From: Silvimonas terrae
Lineage (GTDB): Bacteria; Pseudomonadota; Gammaproteobacteria; Burkholderiales; Chitinibacteraceae
Assembly: GCF_014202765.1 (NCBI RefSeq)
Contig: NZ_JACHHN010000009.1
Coordinates: 164,853 to 228,852, forward strand
Direction of reading: 5' to 3'
Length of the DNA: 64,000 nucleotides
Shown here: positions 54,158-63,954 of the stretch, in pieces
Position numbering within the stretch: position 1 is the first letter of the stretch
Layout of the letters: the number at the start of each line of letters is the position of its first letter
Program-made: the position numbers and the translations under genes
Notes under the pieces: generated by a model
The model's database searches: none
What the model saw: the letters and a program-made list of their open reading frames with translations, nothing else
What the model was told of the DNA's origin: nothing

Positions 54158-56236
54158 TTAACGCAGGGTCAGGTCAGACTGCAGAATCTTCGGTGTGATG
54201 AAGATCAGCAGTTCGGCACGGTTATCCGTATCAATCTTGTACTTGAACAAATTGCCAAGGATAGGGATATCGCCCAGCAGCGGGGTCTTGTTCTGCGAGT
54301 TGGTCAGCGTCTGGGTGTAGATACCACCGATCACAATCGTGCCGCCATTCTCGACCAGCACCTTGGTTTCGATGTGCTTGGTGTTGATGGCCGGACCGTT
54401 GCTGGTGTTCTGGCCCACGCTATCCTTGTTGACCTTCACGTCCATGATCACGTTGCCGTCTGGCGTGATCTGCGGCGTGACACGCAGCGACAGGGTGGCG
54501 TCCTTGAAGGCAATGGTCGTAGCCCCGTTCTGCGCGCTTTGCGAGTACGGAATCTGTTGACCGTCTTCAATCACCGCTTCCACCTGGTCAGCCGTCACCA
54601 GACGCGGGCTGGAGATAATCTTGCCTTTGCTGTCCGCTTCCAGTGCAGAGATTTCCAGACCCACCAGCCAGTTGGCGCTTGCTGCCACCAGGGCGAAGGT
54701 GGAGGCATTACCCACACCCAGACCCGTTGCCGGCAGGTTCACGTTCAACAGGTTGGTCGCATCGCTACCACCCAGCGTGGTGCCCGACGCAATATTGTTA
54801 CCCGAGCTGGAGTTGATGTTGTTCAGGCTTGGCGCAGTTCCGATGGTGGTGCCGCCGGTGTGACCCAGTGCAGCCCAGCCCAGACGCGCACCCAGTTCAC
54901 GGCTGAAGGTATCGGATGCTTCCACAATCCGTGCCTCAATCAACACCTGACGAACCGGAATATCCACCTTGTTGATAATGCCGCGAATCTGCTCCAGCTT
55001 GCTCGACACATCAGAGATGAACAGCGTGTTGGTGCGTTGATCCACCACGACACTACCGCGCTTGGACAGCATTTGCTGGCCGTCGGTGAGCATCTTCTTG
55101 ATGTCGTCACCCTTCTGATACTTGAGCTGGAACGATTCGGTGCGGGTCGGCTCCAGATCGTCCGTTGCCTTTTGCACTTCGAATTGTTGCTTTTCCTTGT
55201 CGGCCAGTTCCTGGCGCGGGGCAATCCACAGCACATTGCCGCTGCGACGCTGATCCAGACCCTTGGCTTGCAGGATGATATCCAGCGCTTGATCCCACGG
55301 CACATCTTTCAGACGCAGCGTCAGGTTACCGTTGACCGTGTCAGAAGTAATGATGTTCAGCCCGGTGAACTCGGCAATCACTTGCAGTACCGTGCGGATT
55401 TCCACGTTCTGGAAGTTCAGCGAGAGTTTCTCACCCTTGTAAACCGGCTTGGCCTTGACGACCTTGTCATCATCAATCTTCTCACGCACTTCAACAATGA
55501 AGCGGTTTTCAGTCTGGTACGCGGAGTATTCCCAGTTGCCCTTGGGTTCGATCACCATGCGGGCGTTATCGCCCAGACTGAACGAATCCACCTTGACCAC
55601 CGGAGTACCAAAGTCGGTCACATCCAGACGGCGCTCCAGCGGCTTGGGCAGCGTGGCTTTGGTGAAGTCCACCACCAGGCTCTTGCCTTGTGGCTTGATA
55701 TCGATACCGACGTTGGGGTCAGACAGATCGACCACCAGACGACCTTCGCCATTCGGGCCGCGACGGAAATCGACCGCCTTGATCGACTGAGTCGTGGCGG
55801 AGGGCTTCACGTCGGCAAAGTGCACCGGGCGCGCTTCGCTGGAGACCGCAGACTGCGTGGAATCCAGGGTAATCAGATAGGTCTTGCCATCGACCTTGGT
55901 GGTGTAGCCAGCCTGCTTTTGCAGGTTCAGCACCACGCGGGTACGGCCGGAACCTTCCGCCAGGTTGATCAGGCGCAGTGCTGCGCCATTGACCTGAACC
56001 GTGCTCTTGCCCACTTGATTGCCGGTACCGGCAAAGTCAAAGGCAATACGCGGTGGTGTGTTGACCGAGAAGCTGGTCGGCGTCGGCACATCACCGCTGA
56101 AGGTCAGCTTGACCACCTGCTTTTCAGCAGAAATCGTCGTTACATCCACGGCGGTGATATCTGCCGCAAACGCCCACGACGCCACCAGCATGCCACTGGC
56201 CAGCAACGCTCGTTGCAGGAAAGATGCCTTGATCAT
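54158..56236 (-). CDS. pilQ: Type IV pilus secretin PilQ
   Basis: PilQ forms the outer-membrane pore through which type IV pili extend. The protein has 692 residues and a signal peptide (cleavage near WAFAAD). One or two AMIN domains (about 30-260) bind peptidoglycan. The N0/N1 domains include [27 protein letters not shown] and [20 protein letters not shown]. The C-terminal secretin domain has [24 protein letters not shown] and the end motif [12 protein letters not shown]. It is the last gene of pilMNOPQ and overlaps pilP by 4 bases. Confidence 0.96.
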   Translation of the reverse strand: MIKASFLQRALLASGMLVASWAFAADITAVDVTTISAEKQVVKLTFSGDVPTPTSFSVNTPPRIAFDFAGTGNQVGKSTVQVNGAALRLINLAEGSGRTRVVLNLQKQAGYTTKVDGKTYLITLDSTQSAVSSEARPVHFADVKPSATTQSIKAVDFRRGPNGEGRLVVDLSDPNVGIDIKPQGKSLVVDFTKATLPKPLERRLDVTDFGTPVVKVDSFSLGDNARMVIEPKGNWEYSAYQTENRFIVEVREKIDDDKVVKAKPVYKGEKLSLNFQNVEIRTVLQVIAEFTGLNIITSDTVNGNLTLRLKDVPWDQALDIILQAKGLDQRRSGNVLWIAPRQELADKEKQQFEVQKATDDLEPTRTESFQLKYQKGDDIKKMLTDGQQMLSKRGSVVVDQRTNTLFISDVSSKLEQIRGIINKVDIPVRQVLIEARIVEASDTFSRELGARLGWAALGHTGGTTIGTAPSLNNINSSSGNNIASGTTLGGSDATNLLNVNLPATGLGVGNASTFALVAASANWLVGLEISALEADSKGKIISSPRLVTADQVEAVIEDGQQIPYSQSAQNGATTIAFKDATLSLRVTPQITPDGNVIMDVKVNKDSVGQNTSNGPAINTKHIETKVLVENGGTIVIGGIYTQTLTNSQNKTPLLGDIPILGNLFKYKIDTDNRAELLIFITPKILQSDLTLR

Positions 56237-56793
56237 TTCTTTTGCTCCGCCTCTTGCAGGGGAAGCGACGTGTCGCGCTCCACCCAGTCTCCACCACTGT
56301 CTTCGACGATTTCTTTCAGCTTCACTTCGGTATCGGTGATCGCCAGGATCTTGCCGAAGTTCTGCCCCATATAGTTACCGACCTTGACCCGGTACAAATT
56401 GCCGTCAGGCGCGTGCACCAATGCCTGTACCGTCTTGCCCTGCTGCAGCGTGCCGACAAACGTCAGCTTCTCAAGATCGTAGTTTTCCAGCGCTTCCTTG
56501 GGCCGGTTCTGATCCGGCGCCAGCGCGCTGTTGCTCTTTCTTGCCGCGTCCATCTTGTGGGGATTGAACGGATCGGCCATATCAAAGGCGTTGTAGGCAA
56601 ATGGCGTGTACTGACGCGCTTCCGGCAGCGGCTCGATATGGCCGCGCATCCCTTCCGCGCGTTCGTGCATCCAGGCCTTCAGATCGCTGTTCTCGTCACC
56701 GAAGCAACCAGCCAGCATCAGTGCGAGCATCGACACCGCGAGGCCGCGCAGCATCATGCGTTTGTGCAGATGGTCCAAGCGAGGGTTACTCAT
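56233..56793 (-). CDS. pilP: Type IV pilus lipoprotein PilP
   Basis: This is an inner-membrane lipoprotein of 186 residues. The lipobox is LAGC (Cys30) after a long signal peptide. The C-terminal PilP domain is visible in YDLEKLTFVGTLQQGKTVQALVHAPDGNLYRVKVGNYMGQNFGKI. PilP links the PilMNO platform to PilQ. The start is fixed by the ATGA overlap with pilO; internal Met residues at 13-14 would shorten the signal peptide to a more usual size. Confidence 0.95.
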   Translation of the reverse strand: MSNPRLDHLHKRMMLRGLAVSMLALMLAGCFGDENSDLKAWMHERAEGMRGHIEPLPEARQYTPFAYNAFDMADPFNPHKMDAARKSNSALAPDQNRPKEALENYDLEKLTFVGTLQQGKTVQALVHAPDGNLYRVKVGNYMGQNFGKILAITDTEVKLKEIVEDSGGDWVERDTSLPLQEAEQKK

Positions 56794-57422
56794 TGCGTCC
56801 TCTTCTTCGCAGCAGTCTCAGCCTGATGCACCTGTTGTTGCTCCGCGTCGTCCAGCGCGCGGTAGGTCTTGATCACGGCCGACATACTCAGCGTATCGGG
56901 CGCCTTGGGCACCGTCAGTTCGATATTGGTCAGCGTCACAATGCGCGACAGTTGCGCAACATCGCTCACAAAGGCCGACAGATCGTGATAGCTACCAGTG
57001 ATCTTGATGTTGATCGGCATTTCCGCAAATTCAGCGGTTTTGGTTTCGGTATCCGGTTTGAACAAATCAAACTGCAGACCACGCCCCACGCCAGCCTGGT
57101 TAATTTCAGTCAGCAACGTTTCCATTTCCGACTTGGTCGGCAACTGGCGCAACAACACACCGAACGATTGCTGAATTTCTGCCAGCTGCTGCTTGTAGGC
57201 TTCCAGGTTGGCCGCCTTCTGGGCTTTGTCCAGATACTGCGTCTTCAGCGCCTCTTCCTGCTGCTGCCCGGCAGCCAGTTGGTCCATCTGGTCACTCCAC
57301 AACAGGAAGTAACCCAGCACCAGCACCAGCACTGCGACGACCACGACCAGACCAATCTGTGCCGCGCGTGGCCAGTTCCCCATATCCTTGGGGTCAAGGT
57401 TGCGCAATTCATCAAGCGTCAT
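56790..57422 (-). CDS. pilO: Type IV pilus alignment protein PilO
   Basis: This inner-membrane protein of 210 residues has one N-terminal membrane helix (AQIGLVVVVAVLVLVLGYFLLW), a periplasmic coiled-coil (residues about 45-90) and a ferredoxin-like PilO domain (GLQFDLFKPDTETKTAEFAEMPINIKITGSYHDLSAFVSDVA). It pairs with PilN. It overlaps both neighbours by 4 bases. Confidence 0.95.
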   Translation of the reverse strand: MTLDELRNLDPKDMGNWPRAAQIGLVVVVAVLVLVLGYFLLWSDQMDQLAAGQQQEEALKTQYLDKAQKAANLEAYKQQLAEIQQSFGVLLRQLPTKSEMETLLTEINQAGVGRGLQFDLFKPDTETKTAEFAEMPINIKITGSYHDLSAFVSDVAQLSRIVTLTNIELTVPKAPDTLSMSAVIKTYRALDDAEQQQVHQAETAAKKRTQ

Positions 57423-58024
57423 TTGGCACCTCCAGGCGCAGATGCAGCGTTACGTGCAGCCGCCGGGCCAGAAGCGTCATCCTTGGGACGCGCAATATGG
57501 ACAACCAGGGTGAACTCGGACAAACGCTGGTTCCCCACCTGCGCCGACTTCACTTCAATCAGCGTCGGTTGCTCAAACACCGGCGAATCAGCCAGGTTGC
57601 GCATATAGGTGGAAACACGGGCATTGGACTGGGCGTAACCATTGAGGTTAAGCACCATATCGGTCTGCTTGACGTTCTTCAGGTAAATGCCTTCCGGCGT
57701 CTGCCGTGTCAGCTGATCCAGCACCTTCACGTCTTCAGAACGATTCGATTGCAGACGCTCAACCACTTTCTTGCGGTCCAGCAACTGCTGCTTTTCCTGC
57801 TTGAGCTTGTCGATCTCGGCAATCTGCTGATCGAGCTTGGCGTTTTCCTGAGTCAGGAACTGGTTGCGCTCGATCTGGGTATCAATGCGGGCCTGATAGT
57901 AAAAGTAAACCAGCGCCACAATTGCCGCGGCGGCAGCAAAAGCGACGCCCAGCATCGCCAGATACCGGTTGTGCCGCGCTTTGCGCGCTTCTTCCCGGTG
58001 CGGTAACAGGTTAATGCGGATCAT
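57419..58024 (-). CDS. pilN: Type IV pilus alignment protein PilN
   Basis: This bitopic inner-membrane protein has 201 residues. Its cytoplasmic N-terminus MIRINLLPHREEARKAR carries the conserved INLLP motif, which docks into PilM. A membrane helix, a coiled-coil (QENAKLDQQIAEIDKLKQEKQQLLDRK) and a periplasmic domain follow. The C-terminal about 20 residues are a low-complexity Ala/Gly/Pro tail. It overlaps pilM and pilO by 4 bases each. Confidence 0.95.
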   Translation of the reverse strand: MIRINLLPHREEARKARHNRYLAMLGVAFAAAAAIVALVYFYYQARIDTQIERNQFLTQENAKLDQQIAEIDKLKQEKQQLLDRKKVVERLQSNRSEDVKVLDQLTRQTPEGIYLKNVKQTDMVLNLNGYAQSNARVSTYMRNLADSPVFEQPTLIEVKSAQVGNQRLSEFTLVVHIARPKDDASGPAAARNAASAPGGAK

Positions 58025-59097
58025 GTCGGGTCAAACCTCCGCATGGCCAGACCACATGCGATCAACAAAGAAGGGGCATCCAGCTGGATTTGCTTGCCAC
58101 GGACCTTGCCAGTGGCCATGCCGTAGAACGGGTTGGCGCGCATGGTGCTGGTGACCTGGGTACGGCTTGACACCGCATCATCAAGACCGTGAATGGCGCT
58201 GCAACCGCCGGCCAGCAAAATATGGTCGACCGTGTTGTAGTTGCTGGAGGTGTAGAAGAACTGCAAAGAACGGGAGATTTCCAGCGCCATGGTATCCATG
58301 AACGGCTGCAGCACTTCCGGCTCATAGTTTTCCGGCAGCCCACCTTGCTTCTTGGCGACTTCCGCGTCGTCCGAAGACATGTTGAACTTGCGCTGGATTT
58401 CCTGAGTCAGCTGATTGCCGGCGTAGGCTTGATCGCGACTGTAAATCGACTGGCCATCTTTGAAGATGTTCATGTGCATGGCGGTCGCGCCAATGTCCAC
58501 CACGGCCACAATCTGGTTGTCACCGTTGTTGGGCAACTGCGGACGCATCAGCTCAAATGCCGCCTGGGTCGCGTAGGACTCTACGTCCACCACCAGCGCT
58601 TTGAGACCGGCCAGTTCAATGGCCGCCACACGCTCTTCCACCTTTTCCTTCTTGGCGGCAGCGATGAGCACCTCGTTTTCTTCCGGTACATTGGGCGCTG
58701 CGCCCAGTACCTGGAAGTCCAGGTTCACCTCATCGAGCGAAAACGGGATGTACTGGTTCGCTTCGGTTTCCACCTGCGTTTCCAGATCACGTTCAGAGAG
58801 CTCACCGGGCACCAGAATTTTCTTGGTGATGACGGACGCTGCCGGCAAGGCAATCGCCACGTTTTTCAACCGGGTGCCCATTTGCTTCCAGGCGCGGCGC
58901 ACGGCTTCGCCCACTGCTTCCATGTTGGCAATGTTGCCGTCGGTTACAGCGTCTTTTGGCAATGGCTCGATCACATAGCGCTCAAGACTATAGTTGCGCC
59001 CGGTTTGACCCAGTTCGACCATCTTGACGGCCGAGGAGCTAATATCCACTCCGATCAACGGCGGCGCCTTTGGTTTGAGAAAGTCGAGATTCAACAC
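58021..59097 (-). CDS. pilM: Type IV pilus actin-like ATP-binding protein PilM
   Basis: PilM is a cytoplasmic actin/FtsA-like protein that binds PilN and the assembly ATPases. The protein has 358 residues. The actin-fold motifs are PLIGVDISSSAVKMVEL (phosphate 1), VAVVDIGATAMHMNIFKDGQ (phosphate 2) and ILLAGGCSAIHGLD (adenosine). It starts with GTG, 4 bases after AAGGAA. It is the first gene of the pilMNOPQ operon and divergent from ponA, the usual order in Neisseria and relatives. Confidence 0.95.
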   Translation of the reverse strand: MLNLDFLKPKAPPLIGVDISSSAVKMVELGQTGRNYSLERYVIEPLPKDAVTDGNIANMEAVGEAVRRAWKQMGTRLKNVAIALPAASVITKKILVPGELSERDLETQVETEANQYIPFSLDEVNLDFQVLGAAPNVPEENEVLIAAAKKEKVEERVAAIELAGLKALVVDVESYATQAAFELMRPQLPNNGDNQIVAVVDIGATAMHMNIFKDGQSIYSRDQAYAGNQLTQEIQRKFNMSSDDAEVAKKQGGLPENYEPEVLQPFMDTMALEISRSLQFFYTSSNYNTVDHILLAGGCSAIHGLDDAVSSRTQVTSTMRANPFYGMATGKVRGKQIQLDAPSLLIACGLAMRRFDPT

Positions 59098-59242
59098 AAT
59101 TTCCTTTTAAAAACAGGAAAGTAGGATGGTAAGCTGTCAGAATGCGTGAAAATCCTAACAAGCTGCGGCCAGACCTGTAAAGAAGCGCCTGGTATTTACG
59201 TTTATTTTTGCAACAGGCTGCGTATATCTTAAAAACTTTGTA
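59098..59242. other. Divergent promoter region pilM / ponA
   Basis: This is a 145-base, AT-rich region. On the plus strand a TTGCAA near 59208 and a TATCTT further on could be a weak ponA promoter. On the minus strand, AAGGAAATT before GTG 59097 is the pilM Shine-Dalgarno. I see no other clear structure. Confidence 0.35.
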
Positions 59243-61567
59243 ATGCGGCCATTAATGAACAAAATGACAAAACGAATTCTGTTTATTTGCCTCGGCATCT
59301 TCTCCGGCCTTATTCTTTTTGCCGTCGGTCTGGTCTTCTTTGCCGTCCTTCTGACCTATCCGCGATTACCCTCGCTTGAAGCATTAACCGAGTACCACCC
59401 TAAAATTCCGTTGCGTGTATATACCGCTGATCAGGTGTTAATCGGTGAATTCGGCGAAGAACGCCGCGCTTTCATCCCCATTGACCAGGTTCCCCTGGTC
59501 ATGAAACAAGCCTTGCTGGCAGCGGAAGACGAACGCTTTTACCAGCACGGCGGTGTCGACTACATGGGCGTCATGCGCGCCATGGCAGGCAACATGATTC
59601 CTGGCCATGTCCAGTCTGGCGCCAGTACCATCACCATGCAGGTCGCCCGCAATTTTTATCTGTCCAACGAAAAAACATTAAGCCGTAAATTCAACGAAGC
59701 ACTGCTTGCATTCAAAATTGAACACAATCTTTCCAAAGACCAGATTCTGGAACTTTATCTGAACCAGATTTATCTGGGCCAACGTGCATACGGTTTTGCT
59801 TCTGCTGCACAGACTTATTTCGGCAAAGACCTGAAACAATTAAATGTTGCCGAAGCCGCCATGCTGGCCGGCCTGCCCAAGGCTCCTTCGTCCTACAATC
59901 CAGTCGCCAATTTCAAACGCGCTACATTACGCCAGCAATATGTATTACGGCGCATGCATGAGCTGCATTTCATCACCGACGAACAGTACAACACAGCCCT
60001 GAACACCCCCCTCACCATCAAGCGTATGGTCCAGGATTTCCCGGTACACGCTGAATACGTAGCCGAATCGGTACGACAAATGATGTTCGACCGTTACAAG
60101 GATGCCGCGTATACCGCCGGATTCAAGGTTTACACGACGCTCGACAGCAAGAACCAGACAGCCGCGTATGTTGCCCTGCGAAAGGGCCTTGTCGATTACG
60201 ACATCCGTCATGGATATCGGGGTCCTGAAGGCTTTATAGACCCAGAACTTTTCAATGCTGGTAATGAAGAAGCATTAGACGATGCAGTAGCTGACATCAA
60301 GGACTCTGATGAAGAACTGGCGGCGATCGTACAGAGTGCGTCGCCCAAGTTGGTCAAAGCCTGGCTCAAGGGGGGCGAGGTGATCACCATAGAGGGAGAT
60401 GGACTGAAATTTGCACGTTTTGCGCTGACCGAGAAAGCCAACCCAACCGCACGGATTCGTCCCGGCGCCATCATTCGCGTGGTGAAGCAAGACAGTGGAT
60501 GGGTGATCTCACAGTTGCCACAGGTGGAAGGCGCACTGGTCTCGATCGATAGCCAGAACGGCGCCGTCAAGGCTCTGGTCGGCGGCTATGACTTTAACCG
60601 CAACAATTTCAATCATGTCACCCAGGCCTGGCGGCAGCCGGGCTCCAGCTTCAAACCCTTTGTGTATTCGGCAGCGCTGGAAAAAGGCGTCACTCCGGCC
60701 ACGCTGATCAATGACGCGCCCATCGTCATCAACCCGGATCAGGTGGGCGGGCAGAAATGGGAACCCAAAAACTACGATGGCAAGTACGAAGGCATGATGA
60801 CCGTACGCAATGCGCTCACACACTCCAAAAATCTTGTGTCGATCCGCATTTTGCAATCCATCACACCGCCGTACGCACAGCAGTTTGATACGCGCTTTGG
60901 CTTTACGCCGCAGCAAAACCCCGCTTATCTGACCATGGCGCTGGGCGCGGGCAGCGTTACGCCACTGCAACTGGCGGAGGGTTATGCGGTGTTCTCCAAC
61001 ACCGGCTATCGCGTCTACTCCTGGTATGTCGACAAAATTGTCGATGGCCGTGGCAACCTGGTGGCACAAACCGCACCGCAGGTGGCAGGACAGAACGCCA
61101 AACGCACGCTGGAAGCACGCAATGCCTTTGTCATGACCAGCATGATGCAAGACGTGGTGCGTTATGGCACCGGCTCTAAAGCGCGGGTACTGGGCCGCAC
61201 CGATCTTGCCGGCAAAACCGGGACCACTAACGATACGCATGATGCCTGGTTTGCCGGCTTCAATCCGGACGTCGTCACGGTGGCCTGGGTAGGCTTTGAT
61301 CAACCTCGCTCGTTGGGCGGCTCAGAAACAGGGGGCGCAGCTGCACTGCCCATCTGGATCAACTACATGGGCAAGGCACTGGCCGACGTACCTGAGCGAC
61401 AATACCCGGTGCCGGACGGCGTTGTGGCACAAACCATCCAGACCGAGAAAGGCGACCGCACTGAATATTTCTTTGCGGAATACACGCAAACCAACCCGGA
61501 ACTGGGCCTGGGCAGCGGTTCGGTCGCATCCCAACCCCTGGACGAAATCAAAGACCTGTTATTTTAG
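59243..61567 (+). CDS. ponA: Penicillin-binding protein 1A (PonA/MrcA)
   Basis: This bifunctional class A PBP (774 residues) polymerises glycan strands and cross-links them. An N-terminal membrane anchor precedes the GT51 domain with LLAAEDERFYQHGGVD (catalytic Glu), SGASTITMQVARNFY and KILELYLNQIYLG-like segments. An OB-like insertion lies between the two domains (about 330-410). The transpeptidase domain has S-x-x-K in RQPGSSFKPFVYS, SKN in THSKNLVS, and KTGTT. Overall it resembles Neisseria PonA closely. The start is uncertain: ATG 59255 and 59264 are also possible and none has a good Shine-Dalgarno. It is divergent from pilM. Confidence 0.94.
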   Translation: MRPLMNKMTKRILFICLGIFSGLILFAVGLVFFAVLLTYPRLPSLEALTEYHPKIPLRVYTADQVLIGEFGEERRAFIPIDQVPLVMKQALLAAEDERFYQHGGVDYMGVMRAMAGNMIPGHVQSGASTITMQVARNFYLSNEKTLSRKFNEALLAFKIEHNLSKDQILELYLNQIYLGQRAYGFASAAQTYFGKDLKQLNVAEAAMLAGLPKAPSSYNPVANFKRATLRQQYVLRRMHELHFITDEQYNTALNTPLTIKRMVQDFPVHAEYVAESVRQMMFDRYKDAAYTAGFKVYTTLDSKNQTAAYVALRKGLVDYDIRHGYRGPEGFIDPELFNAGNEEALDDAVADIKDSDEELAAIVQSASPKLVKAWLKGGEVITIEGDGLKFARFALTEKANPTARIRPGAIIRVVKQDSGWVISQLPQVEGALVSIDSQNGAVKALVGGYDFNRNNFNHVTQAWRQPGSSFKPFVYSAALEKGVTPATLINDAPIVINPDQVGGQKWEPKNYDGKYEGMMTVRNALTHSKNLVSIRILQSITPPYAQQFDTRFGFTPQQNPAYLTMALGAGSVTPLQLAEGYAVFSNTGYRVYSWYVDKIVDGRGNLVAQTAPQVAGQNAKRTLEARNAFVMTSMMQDVVRYGTGSKARVLGRTDLAGKTGTTNDTHDAWFAGFNPDVVTVAWVGFDQPRSLGGSETGGAAALPIWINYMGKALADVPERQYPVPDGVVAQTIQTEKGDRTEYFFAEYTQTNPELGLGSGSVASQPLDEIKDLLF

Positions 61568-61762
61568 GCAGTGCCGCACAAACCGGATTCGCGTAATTCC
61601 TCACAATGAATTACTGTTATGGAGGTAAGGGGCCGGAAACTCTGGCGCCTTACTCCCCCGAGACCTTTCCCGGAGGTTCCCACCCAGCGACAGCCTTGAT
61701 CCTGCAGCCACAGACGGCAGCCCTGCCCGACCGACCTGACCGCCACCTGGAGAACCGCCATC

Positions 61763-62371
61763 ATGGGTAAATCCTTTTCAGCCGATCGTCACACCCTGAC
61801 CCTGCGTGCCGAAATTGCACACCACGCCGCTCGCCTGATCGCCGAAGATCATATGCACGACTTCGCACTGGCCAAGAAAAAAGCGGCCCGTCATCTGGGC
61901 GTGTCTGATGCGCACGTGCTGCCCTCCAATCAGGAAATCGAAGACGCGCTCGCCAGCTACCGCGCTATCTACCAACCGGAGCATGATGGCTGTTTGCAGG
62001 AATTACGGCACAAAGCCGTGACGGTCATGCGCTTGCTCCGCAGTTTCACGCCGTGGCTAACCGGGTCGGTACTCTCTGGCGTCGCCGGGGATCACTCCGA
62101 TATCAATCTGCTCGTGTATACCGATGACCCCAAAAGCGTCGAGATTTTCTTGTTGAATGAGCGGATCGAATACCAGCATCTGGAGCCGCCACCGACACAC
62201 CGCCACGCGCTCTACCCTACGCTGGCCTTCTGGTATGACGATACACAGATCAAGCTGTATGTCCGGCCCAGACTGGCCGAGCGGCAAAACCCGCGCCGGG
62301 AAGAAAAAGAACGGGCCAGCCTGGAAGACGTCCAGGCCTTGCTGGAACACGATCGCACCTTGATCTTCTGA
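61763..62371 (+). CDS. Nucleotidyltransferase-like protein, unknown function
   Basis: The protein has 202 residues. An N-terminal helical part (AAEIAHHAARLIAEDHMHDFALAKKKAARHLGV-like) precedes a segment that resembles a nucleotidyltransferase fold: Gly101-Ser102, eight residues, then Ser112-Asp113-Ile-Asn115 (LTGSVLSGVAGDHSDINLL). Active enzymes of this fold have D-x-D; here the second Asp is Asn, so catalysis may be lost or altered. Relatives in betaproteobacteria are sometimes mislabelled as UDP-N-acetylmuramate-alanine ligase. GGAG lies 11 bases upstream of the ATG. The 195 bases before it hold no other gene. Confidence 0.7.
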   Translation: MGKSFSADRHTLTLRAEIAHHAARLIAEDHMHDFALAKKKAARHLGVSDAHVLPSNQEIEDALASYRAIYQPEHDGCLQELRHKAVTVMRLLRSFTPWLTGSVLSGVAGDHSDINLLVYTDDPKSVEIFLLNERIEYQHLEPPPTHRHALYPTLAFWYDDTQIKLYVRPRLAERQNPRREEKERASLEDVQALLEHDRTLIF

Positions 62372-62419
62372 TCTCGTGCGAGCGGCCGCATTTGTTTTGA
62401 CCTTGCCGGCTTCCTGATC

Positions 62420-63877
62420 ATGACTCATGCCCTGTTTAACAGCACCACCACGCGCCACATCGAACAGACTCAGGTGGCTGCGGGTGCACAATTGATGGTG
62501 CGGGCCGGCCTTGCTGCTGCGCAGTGGGTAGCCACCCGCTACGCGCAGGACACTCGCATTGTGGTGCTGGTCGGCCCCGGCAACAACGGCGGTGATGGCC
62601 TGACGGTTGCTCGCCACCTCAAGGAAGGGGGTTATAAGGTCAAAGTGCATTATCTGGGCAGTACCAAAGCGGCATCTGCCCCCACCGCCCGCGCCCTGGA
62701 ACTATGGCACCGGGCAGGCGGCACGCTCGATGATAGCTGGGACGAACAAGACGACCTGGTTATTGATGCGCTTTTTGGCATCGGCCTGAGCCGGGATGTG
62801 CCAGAGCCAGTCAGCGCCCTGTTCAAGCAGATCGAGAACAGCGGTCAGAAGGTGATTGCGCTGGATATTCCCAGTGGTCTGGATGCGGACACCGGCGCGG
62901 TACGCGGCGCGGCGCTGCACGCACAAACGACACTGACCTTTATTGGTGACAAACCGGGTCTGCATACGGCCCAGGGTCAGGATTACGCGGGTCAGGTATT
63001 AATCTTTGACCTGGATATCCCACCCAACGCGCTACCTGCCGGCGATCTGCAGCTCTATCAGCCCGAGACCTTGCCAGGCAGCTTGCAACGGCGCCAGGCC
63101 ACTCACAAAGGCAGCTACGGGACAATTGGCATCGTGGGTGGTGCCCATGGTATGACAGGCGCACCGCTGCTTGCCGGCCGCGCCGCCCTGAAGCTAGGCG
63201 CAGGAAAAATCCGTGTTGGCTTGCTGGGTGCGGGCTTAGCGGTAGACCTGCTGGCACCGGAGCTCATGCTGGCGTCCGTCAACGACCTGATAAATCAGCC
63301 ACACGACGTCTGGCTCGCTGGCCCCGGCCTCGGACAAAGCGATGCTGCGATTGAGGTGCTGCGCGTTCTCCTGCCCCGCCCAGAGCCGTTGGTGATCGAT
63401 GCAGACGCCCTGAATTTGCTCGCCAGCCATACCGAGCTGGCCCAATTGTGCAAAGCACGAACGACGCCCGCCATTCTTACCCCACATCCGACAGAAGCAG
63501 CCCGATTGCTGGGGATAGCCACACCTGAAATCCAGCAAGACCGATTACGTGCGGCCAGTGCTTTGGCACAACGTTACGGATGCACCGTGGTGCTCAAGGG
63601 TTCCGGTACCGTGGTTTGCAATGGCAAGCACCTGACTATCAATGGATCAGGCAATGCAGCGCTGGCAGCTGCAGGCCAGGGAGACATTCTGGGTGGGATG
63701 ATTGCTGCGCTGCTGGCCCAAGGCATGACCCCAGCAGAAGCGGCAAGGTTTGGCGTCTTTGTACATGGTGCTGCCGCCGATCTGTGGCGCCAGGAATTTA
63801 CAGCCGCGATCGGGCTCACGGCCAGCGAGACCATAGACTACGCCCGCAAGGCACTCAATCGGCTGCCTTTGGCTTAG
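62420..63877 (+). CDS. nnr: Bifunctional NAD(P)HX epimerase/dehydratase Nnr
   Basis: This repair enzyme restores damaged (hydrated) NADH and NADPH. The protein has 485 residues. The N-terminal epimerase domain (NnrE/YjeF-N, about 1-210) has GPGNNGGDGLTVARHL and ALDIPSGLDADTG. The C-terminal ADP-dependent dehydratase domain (NnrD, about 220-485) has HKGSYGTIGIVGGAHGMTGAP, ILTPHPTEAARLL and the GNAALAAAGQGDILGG motif. The usual TGTGD of NnrD reads AGQGD here, a conservative change. It is the last protein gene before the rRNA operon. Confidence 0.93.
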   Translation: MTHALFNSTTTRHIEQTQVAAGAQLMVRAGLAAAQWVATRYAQDTRIVVLVGPGNNGGDGLTVARHLKEGGYKVKVHYLGSTKAASAPTARALELWHRAGGTLDDSWDEQDDLVIDALFGIGLSRDVPEPVSALFKQIENSGQKVIALDIPSGLDADTGAVRGAALHAQTTLTFIGDKPGLHTAQGQDYAGQVLIFDLDIPPNALPAGDLQLYQPETLPGSLQRRQATHKGSYGTIGIVGGAHGMTGAPLLAGRAALKLGAGKIRVGLLGAGLAVDLLAPELMLASVNDLINQPHDVWLAGPGLGQSDAAIEVLRVLLPRPEPLVIDADALNLLASHTELAQLCKARTTPAILTPHPTEAARLLGIATPEIQQDRLRAASALAQRYGCTVVLKGSGTVVCNGKHLTINGSGNAALAAAGQGDILGGMIAALLAQGMTPAEAARFGVFVHGAAADLWRQEFTAAIGLTASETIDYARKALNRLPLA

Positions 63878-63916
63878 TGCCTCTGCAAAGAATTGCCAAG
63901 GCACGGCACAAAGCAA

Positions 63917-63946
63917 AACGCCCGTACAGTTGTCTGTACGGGCGTT
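63917..63946 (-). terminator. rRNA operon terminator
   Basis: AACGCCCGTACAG / CTGTACGGGCGTT is a perfect 13-base stem with a 4-base loop. On the minus strand it is followed by a TTTT run, so it ends the rRNA transcript. It may also act on nnr transcription coming from the left. Confidence 0.85.
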
Positions 63947-63954
63947 CTAATGGG

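Noticed and set aside
54374..56374. Long open frame on the plus strand opposite pilQ (over 600 codons)
   Set aside because: It is the antisense shadow of pilQ: the composition is rich in His, Arg and Gln, there is no recognisable domain, and pilQ on the other strand is a full, well-conserved secretin.
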